A stretch of DNA of 33,381 bases from Bacillota bacterium (GTDB taxonomy: Bacteria > Bacillota > Clostridia > Acetivibrionales > DSM-1351). Both the position numbers and the translations under genes were made by a program. Under the pieces are notes generated by a model that ran no database searches, was not told the DNA's origin, and worked only from the letters and a program-made list of their open reading frames with translations. The stretch spans positions 1 through 33,381 of the forward strand of contig JAEZUC010000030.1 in assembly GCA_023443515.1 (NCBI GenBank), written 5' to 3'. Below are positions 18,201 through 25,077 of this stretch, in pieces; the first letter of the stretch is position 1, and each line of letters opens with the position of its first letter.

Positions 18201-20398
18201 TTGTTTTTTTCATACATAATTGTTTTAGGCAAACTGATTCCATCCTCTTCAAAACGAGTATGTATCTTTTCAACTAGTATTGAGTCTAAACCCACCTCAG
18301 TAAATGAGGTATCATCCGCCAGGCTGTTTTTATCAATTCCGGTTACCTGACAAAACGTATTTTTCAAGTAATTTCGTATTCTTTGATATTCATTTTGTTT
18401 ATTACTTTGTTTACCAAACTTTTTATCTGTAAAATTTCTGTGGTTCTCTATAATATAATTACTTAAAGCCCTATTTGTTTTCTTTTCATAAAGAATTGTT
18501 GAAGGTAAGTTAAGAGAATCGCTTTCAAAATAGTTAGTAAGCCTTTCAATCATAATAGAATCTAACCCGAATTCATCAAAGGAACAATCCTCGGACAATG
18601 TTTCAACATCTATACCAGCCACTTCAGTCAGGGCTTTTGAAATATATTTACTAACCAGGTCATAAAGCTCACCGTCACAATTATCTTGTACCATATTCAC
18701 ATTCTCTGTAATATCATTGTCGTCTTCATCATTTAGTGGTAAGAGTGTGTCTGCATTTGTTTCTTGTTTATCACAAAGGGGAGCAAGCATTTTCTCAATC
18801 TGATTATTTTGTCCATATAATATAATACTTCTGGGTATTTTGTTGTCTATTATGGTATCGATTACTAATAAGGCTGTAGAGGTTAACAATGGAACCATTC
18901 CAGTTGCATTTATCATTAATTGAACTCTGTCATCATCCACCTGCATTCCCCCGTCTTTCCAAAGAGGCCAATTGACAGAATAAACTTTTGTACCTACACC
19001 ATTATTGGCTTCGAACTCTGCATAATTGTCAAGAAAAGCATTTGCAAAGCCATAATCACTTTGTCCCATATTTCCGGTAACAGAGGCTAGTGATGAAAAC
19101 AGCATAACAAAATCAACGTTCAGCTTCTTTGCAGCATTAATAATATTGATTGTTCCTTTTATTTTAGGTTCCAGTACTTTTTGTACATTTTCCTGCTGCT
19201 TATTTAAAGCTAACGAGTCTTTAATGATTCCTGCAGTATGATAAACACCATGAATTATTCCATACTGTTTGTTCAAAGAGTTTAACAGTTTCGATACTTG
19301 GGAGGCATGTAAAATATTGCATTTTTTGTAAGTAACGATTTCAGCCTTACCGTTAAAACTTCTAAGCATATTTTCTTCTTCATTTGTCATAGCTCTTCTG
19401 CCCACCAAAACAACGTTAGTGGCACCGCAACTGACCAAATGACTTGCAAGGTTTTGTCCTATCCTGCCTAATCCACCGACTATAATATAACAGCCTCTTT
19501 GCTTTACAATATTGCCGGTTGTATAGTTAGGCAATACTCTTTCTATTACATTGACCTCTCTGAAACCATTGCAATAAGATACTTCCAGATAGTCACCCAT
19601 TGAACAGAATTCTTTTTTAATCAATAAAGCCTTTTCATTTATATCTGAAATATCTCCTACATCAATTGATTTGCATAGAACTTTGCTATTCTCGATACAA
19701 TAATTTTTAAACAAACCGGATATAGAATTTAATAAGATTTTCTTCTTATCTTCTTTTGTTGAATAAATATATTCAATATTAATTCCCTTAACATTTTTTA
19801 GCTTAGAGAGCATTTTTATTAATGTATATACTTGTTCTGTAAGCCCCTCTAAAACTTCTGATATGTGTTCACCAGAGTCTCGAAGCTCTATATTTGAATT
19901 GTCAATTACAATAGATAATATTGATTCATCATAATTTCTTATTTTTTCCGTTATTCTTTCACAAGACTCACTGGTAATATCCAGTCCACAATTAATCAAG
20001 CAAACTTCGTCACCTGATTGATTAACCAAAGCTTCTCCTAATTGTTGTTGGGGTGAAAAACATATTATCGTTCCTAAAGAATTCTTCTTTTCTTTTTCAA
20101 TATCTTTTTTTAACCACTTAGGAGTGTATACAGCTAAACTGGAATTGTCGTTTTTCTGTATTAACTTTAAGCTTTGGATAAGAGTATCGCTGGATATCTC
20201 TTTATCATTATATAATTGAACCAGTTTTTTCTTATCTGTAATTAAAGTATCCTTAATAAACTGTATTGTTTTTGAATTATAGTCTATGTTACCTGATAAG
20301 TCATTTTCAAAATCAATGAAACCGTTTAGTACATCGATATCTCCATTATCCTTATTAAGCAAGTCTCTAACAATTTGATCCAAATATGCCTGTTCCAT
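12266..20398 (-). CDS. Trans-AT PKS subunit D: KR-ACP-ACP-KS0-DH-ACP-KS-DH
   Basis: The start at 20398 has a strong AAGGAGG just upstream. The 2710 residues begin with helical docking-like segments (1-85), then a KR (90-540; GGLGRIG 308-314, Ser436, Tyr449, Asn453, Asp394). Two similar ACPs follow (Ser614 and Ser706). The first KS (793-1225) keeps Cys970 and His1145 but has Gly1105 where EAHGTGT has its His, so it is a non-elongating KS0. The next DH (1400-1680) keeps His1435, Asp1597 and Gln1601 but has a shortened HxxxGxxxxP motif. A third ACP (Ser1741) follows. The second KS (1824-2255) is intact: Cys1988, His2123, His2169. The C-terminal DH (2460-2710) has His2473, Gly2477, Pro2482, Asp2628 and Gln2632. 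With the subunit C KS, the KR through third ACP forms a dehydrating bimodule (m4/m5). The last KS-DH is completed by KR-ACP of subunit E (m6). The protein ends at the DH with no clear docking helix. Confidence 0.95.
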   Translation of the reverse strand: MEQAYLDQIVRDLLNKDNGDIDVLNGFIDFENDLSGNIDYNSKTIQFIKDTLITDKKKLVQLYNDKEISSDTLIQSLKLIQKNDNSSLAVYTPKWLKKDIEKEKKNSLGTIICFSPQQQLGEALVNQSGDEVCLINCGLDITSESCERITEKIRNYDESILSIVIDNSNIELRDSGEHISEVLEGLTEQVYTLIKMLSKLKNVKGINIEYIYSTKEDKKKILLNSISGLFKNYCIENSKVLCKSIDVGDISDINEKALLIKKEFCSMGDYLEVSYCNGFREVNVIERVLPNYTTGNIVKQRGCYIIVGGLGRIGQNLASHLVSCGATNVVLVGRRAMTNEEENMLRSFNGKAEIVTYKKCNILHASQVSKLLNSLNKQYGIIHGVYHTAGIIKDSLALNKQQENVQKVLEPKIKGTINIINAAKKLNVDFVMLFSSLASVTGNMGQSDYGFANAFLDNYAEFEANNGVGTKVYSVNWPLWKDGGMQVDDDRVQLMINATGMVPLLTSTALLVIDTIIDNKIPRSIILYGQNNQIEKMLAPLCDKQETNADTLLPLNDEDDNDITENVNMVQDNCDGELYDLVSKYISKALTEVAGIDVETLSEDCSFDEFGLDSIMIERLTNYFESDSLNLPSTILYEKKTNRALSNYIIENHRNFTDKKFGKQSNKQNEYQRIRNYLKNTFCQVTGIDKNSLADDTSFTEVGLDSILVEKIHTRFEEDGISLPKTIMYEKNNLSELTNYMIENQINSIKNITYVKQTQKKAEPVKVKKEEILKEAVSAHSNSNSKVTAPNGDIAIIGVDLRVSGAKDVREFWNNIIKKKVSITEVPKAKWDHDKIYSSNINDTVYGKSYCKYGAFLEYADCFDAMFFNISPKEAEIMDPQERILLESVWRLLEDAGYTRGELKRKYRKYNQPGVGVFIGATNHSYALSAVSEWNKGNYTIPSSWQWAFANRISHIYDFNGPSIPVDTGCSSSMTALHLACKSIINGESSIAVVGGVNLYSHPTSYIGASKLRLLSSNNEYTFLGEDSDGFIPGEGVATILIKPLEKAEEDNDKIYGVIKGTGINHSGQTITFFAPSSELQEELIEKVAREAEIGLNTIDYIEMGTTGSTIGDPIEFRALNSAFKKNNIQKRSCAIGSVKPYIGHLESASGLIAVIKSLMQFKHNKIVPTLLADKINPEIDIENSPFFITSEAKDFEKRDTARRVLINSISAGGSYASAIIEEYSSDTLHNYSEGPYIINISAKSETALNLYLIKFLNWLNENSETSLYDTSMMLKLKRECFSNKVSFVCNSVSELKEQIKEYCQGKLIDGVYDNKELKLNAIDKSLYSGKAGKAFINAIYQEKDMKKLAYLWTMGADINWSELYGENSRFNKVDLPCYEFEKERYWITDGTENIASIQDSVGKVSSLIDANVSTLGNVCFSKLFTGEEFFIKDHLGILPAVAYIEMIYQGIMSSGKGHNVIGIKNLVLMRPFVVREEKRVLKVRFIMQREMVSAQVFSDVPGEVVYAQCNIILGKRAGLPNKKLNTADCISSMTGGEHEAEEYYSHLERLNSCFGYRFKGIKSFFFRDKEAFAEAGIVDILDATRKDFNYHPTLLDAGFQSVVALAYKMGANAETIFMPFVTENIEFFEKGTAIKYIHVIAEAGKTQNPSEWKYTVEYYSEACNMLARISNYTILAVNGDVSSKILTEESVENQSDEQETIELVQENSITEIIINICAQTLKLRKNIDPDTSLLEYGFDSITFTELSNAINEKLNIDTNPVLFFERNTVNNIVEHILEKYTHIKEAYKPARHSSVSRQAFPIYDFTSVFSNGDSNYQVDENSDKYAIIGMSGAFPGSSDIDEFWDNICQGRDLITDIPSDRWDWKEYDGDSEYGAYNIYTHSGGFIENVDCFDAKFFKISPLDAAIMDPQQRLILEHTWKAMEDAGYSSKDLKGTDTSIFIGISNADYGELLVQRKIPTVLTHSMVTNRVSFVLETTGKSEPCDSACSSSLLAIHRAIETLKNGESKMAFAGGVNLILSPNTYVYECLSKALSPTGKCKTFDESADGYARGEGVGVILIKRLQDAIADGDSIYATICGSAVQHGGKSTGLTVPNAEAQASVIKKAYDNAGISMSTVTYIEAHGTGTKLGDPIEIDGLKKAFAETSISSQPIANTNACALSSVKTNIGHLEAASGIASVIKAVKSLQNKKIAPTINFKTLNPYIDLKDSPFYVNRELTEYVPYYNADDDEYLPRRAGISAFGIGGVNAHVVLEEHENPSAELLESKSKDNFIFTMSAHNVDRLKVYLKLVLDNINKMRTGIDKQDNILLQRLCYTFQVGRDRFNCRCAINTASLSELAEMIDKVITDQADERYILCENIAKYSSWCKEKCEKGSEAELTNRMIETGQIKDLSEMWCYGIDVDWNQLYSLEKPRKIHAPTYPFKKEKYWIPEYYSISTTETNISQETSLNESKECSGAQQTIVFSDKDAFLRDHIVDGKMILPGAVYSEIILNAVCKAEEKQFNCIQDMFWLGNFEAGSEPIELSISIDKKDSINTVSITSDKLLAKGNVLNNDAVFKEPDIATLIDSCEKPFSRDYVYRQFEAANMKFGRTFKTINAMWCANDYSVVQYVIENDDKAEEYALNPRILDAAFQSVVGNISAGFNSGQIRVPFYMEKLTVVNKPMERGFILAKRKKISSKSDSYDIFIMDLYGNVNVVIQEYVVQKIINNNN
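16724..18022 (-). other. Non-elongating ketosynthase (KS0) domain of subunit D
   Basis: Residues 793-1225 of subunit D. The acyl-binding Cys970 (DTGCSSS) and the second His1145 (YIGH) are kept, but the first catalytic His is Gly1105 (EMGTTGS in place of EAHGTGT). The C-terminal SFGxGGTNAH motif is also worn (SISAGGSYAS). Such KS0 domains transfer the chain without adding two carbons. Confidence 0.88.
18164..18667 (-). repeat. Tandem acyl carrier protein domains in subunit D
   Basis: Two ACPs in a row, Ser614 and Ser706, about 92 residues apart. They share GLDSI, LP.TI.YEK and NY.IEN, which suggests duplication of one domain. Neither has the Trp typical of ACPs that recruit a beta-branching cassette. 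The pair serves the KR of the same subunit and hands the chain to the KS0. Confidence 0.88.
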
Positions 20399-20402
20399 TT
20401 TT

Positions 20403-20409
20403 CCTCCTT
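20403..20409 (-). promoter_or_regulatory. Strong ribosome binding site of subunit D
   Basis: AAGGAGG ends 4 bases before the ATG at 20398. It is the best match to the anti-Shine-Dalgarno sequence in the operon. It lies in the 81-base gap after the ParA gene, the largest gap between genes here, so subunit D appears to be translated independently of its neighbour. Confidence 0.8.
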
Positions 20410-20479
20410 AAAATAACTTTTCTTGCTGGTATTTTTCTTGCTTTATCATAGACAAACATGCTCCTATACCAATGCTGTA

Positions 20480-21244
20480 CTATATCATTCTTTTTATTAT
20501 TTCATCAGACAACTCCAGAAAACTGGTATTACAAATACTTTTTTTCTTTAGCTGAAAGGTTGTTACATAGTTAAGTGCTGCTTGGTTGATATGTGTACTA
20601 TGGGGAATTCTTGTTTTTAAAAGTGTATCTCCTATATTCTGTTCCAAACTGGCAACAATTTTCTTTGAGGTATTTGTCCTGTTATCAATATTATTTATGA
20701 GTATACCTAATTCTTTAATATCAGGATTGGTTCTCTTTATATCAATTACAAATCTACGTGTCAGGTTAATCCCCTTCACACTATCAATACTTGGGACTAC
20801 CGGAATTATGTAATAATCACTTGCTATCATTGCAGATACAAATAAATAATCTAACATTGGATGTGTATCCATTAAGATGTAATCATATTTTTTACTTATT
20901 TCTGCCATTCGTTCCTTTAGTATATATAATCTTTTGCTTATCCCTCTTTGCTCTAATATCCTTCCTATTTCTCCAATATTAATTTGAGATGGTATGATGT
21001 CTACATTAGGGATTCCCGACTGATGTATACATTGTTCGGTATTAATATTCGTATTTGTTAAGAGTTGATATACTGAATTGCGTTGCTGTCCATTACTTGA
21101 ACGATCAGATAAATTACCCTGCATATCTAAATCAATCATTAAAACTTGTTTACCTTTTAAGGATAATGCGTGAGATAGATTATGCACGATTGTAGTTTTG
21201 CCTACACCGCCTTTAATATTAGCAATACAAATAGTCTTCGTCAT
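20480..21244 (-). CDS. ParA/Soj-family P-loop ATPase within the PKS operon
   Basis: This 254-residue protein has the length and layout of Soj/ParA. The deviant Walker A motif KGGVGKTT lies at 11-18 with signature Lys11 and Lys16; the switch motif DLDMQGN (38-44) has Met where Pro is usual; the Walker B-like ILMDTHP (123-129) gives Asp126; ILINNIDN (181-188) and the C-terminal RIPHSTHINQA stretch also fit. Family members form ATP-dependent dimers, bind DNA non-specifically and position chromosomes, plasmids or protein cargo. No ParB partner is seen, and no parS site was noticed. The gene sits 21 bases after subunit C and 81 before subunit D, same strand, between the two halves of a split PKS module, so it is very likely co-transcribed. 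Its role here is unknown. Possibilities are positioning of the PKS megacomplex or an inserted gene of unrelated function. The ribosome binding site is weak (GGACGG). Family assignment is firm; function is not. Confidence 0.93.
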   Translation of the reverse strand: MTKTICIANIKGGVGKTTIVHNLSHALSLKGKQVLMIDLDMQGNLSDRSSNGQQRNSVYQLLTNTNINTEQCIHQSGIPNVDIIPSQINIGEIGRILEQRGISKRLYILKERMAEISKKYDYILMDTHPMLDYLFVSAMIASDYYIIPVVPSIDSVKGINLTRRFVIDIKRTNPDIKELGILINNIDNRTNTSKKIVASLEQNIGDTLLKTRIPHSTHINQAALNYVTTFQLKKKSICNTSFLELSDEIIKRMI

Positions 21245-21265
21245 ATTAACCGTCCATTCCCATTA

Positions 21266-24200
21266 TTACTTAATGTTCATTTTATCAATGGTTTCAATCT
21301 TCTGAATAATCCGGGCTATATCACCCTTATCGCTGGCAAGCTCTTGAAGAATCACTTCTAAATCATCATCAGCAGCAGCTTTAACTTCCGGCTGGACTAT
21401 CATGGTCTTGTTTACTGTCTTGACCCAGCATGACTTTTGTGCAAAAGGATAGGTTGGTAAATCAGCAAGGTCAGGCACCAATCGGATAGTCTCATCCCAA
21501 CTGATTTTGCTTCCCTGCACCCACAACTCTGCAATGCTGCGTGCCGTTTCCATATCTGTTATTGCAGTTTTTGAATGCTCTTTTTCCCTATTCTTTTTAA
21601 CAATACCGCTAAAGAAATACTTGCTATTCTTTTCATTTAAATAATCACTCATTAACTGTATTAAACCGTCAAGGGTTTTTGTTACAAATGCTGCGCGGTA
21701 TTCCATTTCATTACGACATCGCTGAAGAGTGTATGCAACAGCCGAAATTTTTAAACTATCTTTGTTTTTAGTAATATACTGATACATTAAATCGACATAT
21801 ATTCCTAATTGGGCCTGTGTCTTCGCTGAAATCGGAAGTATATATATCTGTTCTTTTTCATTATGAATTGATTTATTTTCTTCTTCATATTCTTGTACTA
21901 ATATATGTCCATTTGCACCACCTGCTCCAAAAGAACTGACACCGGCAATCCTTAGACACTCTTTTTGTACACCATGGTCTTCAACAAGCGGTTTATTCCA
22001 TTTGACAAGTTTTCTTTGTACATAAAATGGGGAACTTTCAAAATCAATTGCAGGAGAAAGCTTTTCCGAGTGTAAGGACGGTACTAATGTTTTGTATTTC
22101 ATTTGTAGCAAAACCTTTATAAGTCCTACAATACCGGCAGCTCCTTCCGAATGTCCAATATTTGATTTAATAGAGCCAATAGAACAAAACTGGTTTTCAG
22201 AGGTTGTTCTTCTAAAGGCTTTACTTAGTGCATTTACCTCAATTGGATCTCCAATAGGTGTACCTGTTCCATGAGCCTCAATATAACTGATTTCTTTGGC
22301 TGATATTCCAGCCTTCTTAATAGCGTTACTTATTAACAGCTCTTGTGCTTTTGGATTAGGAGCCATATAACCGTTTGAATCTGCATCATGATTAATTTCA
22401 CTTGCTTTAATAACCCCATATATTCTATCATTATCCCGTTTTGCAGCTTGTAAAGGCTTTAGCAACACGCAAGCCACACTTTCACCGGGTACAAATCCAT
22501 CGGCTTTGTCACTGAAGGCATAACATTTACCGGTTTTTGACAGCATTTTTACTTGACTTAAGGATACGTATTTATATGGGTGCAAATACAGATTTGCTCC
22601 TCCAACCAATGCCATTTTACACTCATTGTTTTTTAAAGAACTAATTGCCTGATGTATAGCAACAAGCCCGCCTGCACAAGCAGCGTCTACAGTATAGCTG
22701 GGTGCTGAAAATTTCATAAAATATGAAATTCTATTTGATAATGACCAGGGCAAGCTATTCGGGACAATATAATTGCCTTTTCCCCATTGCTCTACTCCTA
22801 TAAGATTGTATGTATTGGAGGCAGTGGACATAAATGTTCCTACTAATGCATTTCCGTTTTCATCACTGATTTCTTTTAATCGTTCATATGTATATCCTGC
22901 ATCTTCAAATACTTCCCATGCCACCTCCAGCATCAACCGTTCCTGAGGGTCAGTCATAGCAGCTTCTATTGGTGACATATTGAAAAACTGCGGATCAAAT
23001 TTATCAGCATCGGATAAAAAGCCCCCCCATTTGCAGTAGCTTTTTCCTTCCGGTAAATTCTTTATCTCGCTACTGTAATAATAATCTACATCCCAGCGTT
23101 CTTTTGGTATTTCTCCGACACAGTCAACTCCGTTTTTTAAAATCCCCCACAGTTCTTCACAATTTGAAGCATTGGGGAAACGACCGCTGATACCAATCAC
23201 GGCAATATCATCACATTGTTCCTGAACCTTTACAACTATACTTTCAGTGGTCTTTTTGCTGATGTGTGCATTACTTTTTATGGGTGAAACAGCAGGTTTG
23301 CTTACGCAAAACAGTTTCTCCAGCTTATCAGACATAGTTTCCACTAAATAGTCCGCTATTTCATCAATATTTTTTGTCTCATATAATAAAGTTTTTTTAA
23401 CAGAGCCCAATTGCTTTTCCATTCTCACCAGAACTCTGTTAAACCCAACTGAATCAATTCCTAATTCACTAAATCCTGTACTGGTATCAAAGTCATTTAT
23501 ACCAAAGGTGTCTTTAAATACTTTGATAAGCCACTCATTTGTTTTACTTTTTAAATCCTGTGTACTATATTCAGCCAATACTGCATTGTCAAAAGACTCA
23601 GCAATTTGAACCTTCTCCAGAACCTCTCTGAGTTTTTTTTGTGCTCCATATAATACTGTGTAGGACCCGGATCTTGCATTTAGTACCTTGTTAAAAGCTT
23701 CAATCCCGAATTTGTTTGTCAGAGGTACTGCTCCCAATTGCTCATACATTACGTCAATTTCATAATCATCAATTGCCATCCCCCCTTCACTCCAATAGGG
23801 CCAGTTGATGCATATTGTCTTTCCGCTGCATCCCCCATGGGTACGCAACTCTTCTCTATATGCTGTGAAATTATCCAAAAAACAATTTGCATAAGCATAA
23901 TCTGCTTGTCCTATTTTCCCAAGCACACCTGCTATAGATGAAAACGTAATAAAAAAATCTAATTTTTCATTAATAAACTCTTGATGTAGTGCAATTGTTC
24001 CGTTAATTTTAGGTGCTAGTACATCAGAAATATCATTTTCTTTTTTATTAATTATGAATGAGTTATTAAAAACACCGGAGCAATTAATTATTCCCCTGAT
24101 ATCATATCCATTGTTTTTAATAGCTTCATGAACTGTTTTTACTTCTTTGCTTATGGCGATATCAGCTTTGTGGTACTGTATCTTACTTGCATTTTCTCCA

Positions 24201-25075
24201 AACCATTCCTTGAACTCTTTGTCTGATATATCAGAGCGACCTATTATTATAACTTTATAGGCTTCCTTCTCAATTAAGGACTTCACAATCTCCCTTCCGA
24301 TTACACCATGCCCGCCACTGACAATATAAGCAGGTTTTCCGCCAAAAGAGATTTGTTCAGATTCTTCAAGTTGTTCGAGAAAATAAAACCTTTTGACCAT
24401 TCTTCCATTTTTATTATATGTAACTTCAAATTCTTTCGAAAAATCTGACGTTTCACTCTCGATTATCTTGTCTAAGCCGGAAAAAGCTACATTATCCTCT
24501 TCCTCAATACAAACTGTTCTTAAAATAATATTCTGCATTTCTTCAAAAGCAGTTTTTGCGAACCCCTTCAGGGCCTTGTGAAAGCAGCTGTTTAACTCCC
24601 TGTTTTTATACAGCCACAAACACAAAAATGAGGAATTTTGCTTTGCTGCTGCTATGGCTTTAACTAGATTATAGGCTTTTAAGATAGTATCATCCTTACC
24701 ATTACTACTATGTACTATAATAGTGTCTATCTCTATATTTCTCTTATTTAAATCCGCAAAAAGGTGCTTGTAATGTTCCGGATTTTTAAAATCCATCACT
24801 ACTTCTTTGTTCTCACCAAATTTGTATGTAGATAAATTCCTGACATATACGTCACAGGGATGTTTAAAGTTTTGTATCTCTTCTTCAACAAAGATAAGTA
24901 CTCCTTTTGCTTTCCGATTCTGAATCGCCGGGGCAGCTACCCATCTTTCTTGAAAATAATTCAGGGTCAAACCTACATTGTAATTGCAATTGGATAAAAA
25001 ATTGTATACATTTAATGCTGAATTTTCACCGGATGACAGTTGACTTAAATATTTTTCAATATTAATGTTTTCCAT
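21266..25075 (-). CDS. Trans-AT PKS subunit C: docking-KR-ACP-KS
   Basis: The ATG at 25075 lies 2 bases after the subunit B stop, with GAGGG 8 bases upstream inside the B coding end, which suggests translational coupling. The 1269 residues start with a short helical docking segment (1-30). The KR (35-490) shows GGHGVIG 254-260, Ser380, Tyr393 and Asn397, with Asn338 where B-type KRs have Asp. The ACP (505-580) has Ser542 in GIDS. The KS (621-1062) has Cys800, His935 and His975, but the active-site Cys sits in the unusual DAACAGG, and NHGG is replaced by NHDA. The flanking subdomain covers 1070-1215 and ends in LPTYPF. A C-terminal helical stretch (1233-1262) may dock with subunit D. With the subunit B KS it forms a KS/KR-ACP module (m3) that should leave a beta-hydroxyl. 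Its own KS is served by the KR of subunit D, across the ParA gene. Confidence 0.95.
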   Translation of the reverse strand: MENINIEKYLSQLSSGENSALNVYNFLSNCNYNVGLTLNYFQERWVAAPAIQNRKAKGVLIFVEEEIQNFKHPCDVYVRNLSTYKFGENKEVVMDFKNPEHYKHLFADLNKRNIEIDTIIVHSSNGKDDTILKAYNLVKAIAAAKQNSSFLCLWLYKNRELNSCFHKALKGFAKTAFEEMQNIILRTVCIEEEDNVAFSGLDKIIESETSDFSKEFEVTYNKNGRMVKRFYFLEQLEESEQISFGGKPAYIVSGGHGVIGREIVKSLIEKEAYKVIIIGRSDISDKEFKEWFGENASKIQYHKADIAISKEVKTVHEAIKNNGYDIRGIINCSGVFNNSFIINKKENDISDVLAPKINGTIALHQEFINEKLDFFITFSSIAGVLGKIGQADYAYANCFLDNFTAYREELRTHGGCSGKTICINWPYWSEGGMAIDDYEIDVMYEQLGAVPLTNKFGIEAFNKVLNARSGSYTVLYGAQKKLREVLEKVQIAESFDNAVLAEYSTQDLKSKTNEWLIKVFKDTFGINDFDTSTGFSELGIDSVGFNRVLVRMEKQLGSVKKTLLYETKNIDEIADYLVETMSDKLEKLFCVSKPAVSPIKSNAHISKKTTESIVVKVQEQCDDIAVIGISGRFPNASNCEELWGILKNGVDCVGEIPKERWDVDYYYSSEIKNLPEGKSYCKWGGFLSDADKFDPQFFNMSPIEAAMTDPQERLMLEVAWEVFEDAGYTYERLKEISDENGNALVGTFMSTASNTYNLIGVEQWGKGNYIVPNSLPWSLSNRISYFMKFSAPSYTVDAACAGGLVAIHQAISSLKNNECKMALVGGANLYLHPYKYVSLSQVKMLSKTGKCYAFSDKADGFVPGESVACVLLKPLQAAKRDNDRIYGVIKASEINHDADSNGYMAPNPKAQELLISNAIKKAGISAKEISYIEAHGTGTPIGDPIEVNALSKAFRRTTSENQFCSIGSIKSNIGHSEGAAGIVGLIKVLLQMKYKTLVPSLHSEKLSPAIDFESSPFYVQRKLVKWNKPLVEDHGVQKECLRIAGVSSFGAGGANGHILVQEYEEENKSIHNEKEQIYILPISAKTQAQLGIYVDLMYQYITKNKDSLKISAVAYTLQRCRNEMEYRAAFVTKTLDGLIQLMSDYLNEKNSKYFFSGIVKKNREKEHSKTAITDMETARSIAELWVQGSKISWDETIRLVPDLADLPTYPFAQKSCWVKTVNKTMIVQPEVKAAADDDLEVILQELASDKGDIARIIQKIETIDKMNIK

Positions 25076-25077
25076 AA

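Noticed and set aside
18164..18667. Tandem ACPs as a sign of HMG-CoA-synthase-type beta-branching
   Set aside because: The ACPs lack the typical Trp, a KR precedes them, and no ECH or HMGS genes are in the window.
20399..20479. Possible hairpin or regulatory element in the gap between the ParA gene and subunit D
   Set aside because: Only a 6-bp TGGTAT/ATACCA match with a loop of over 30 bases, and no T-tract; not convincing as a terminator or riboswitch.
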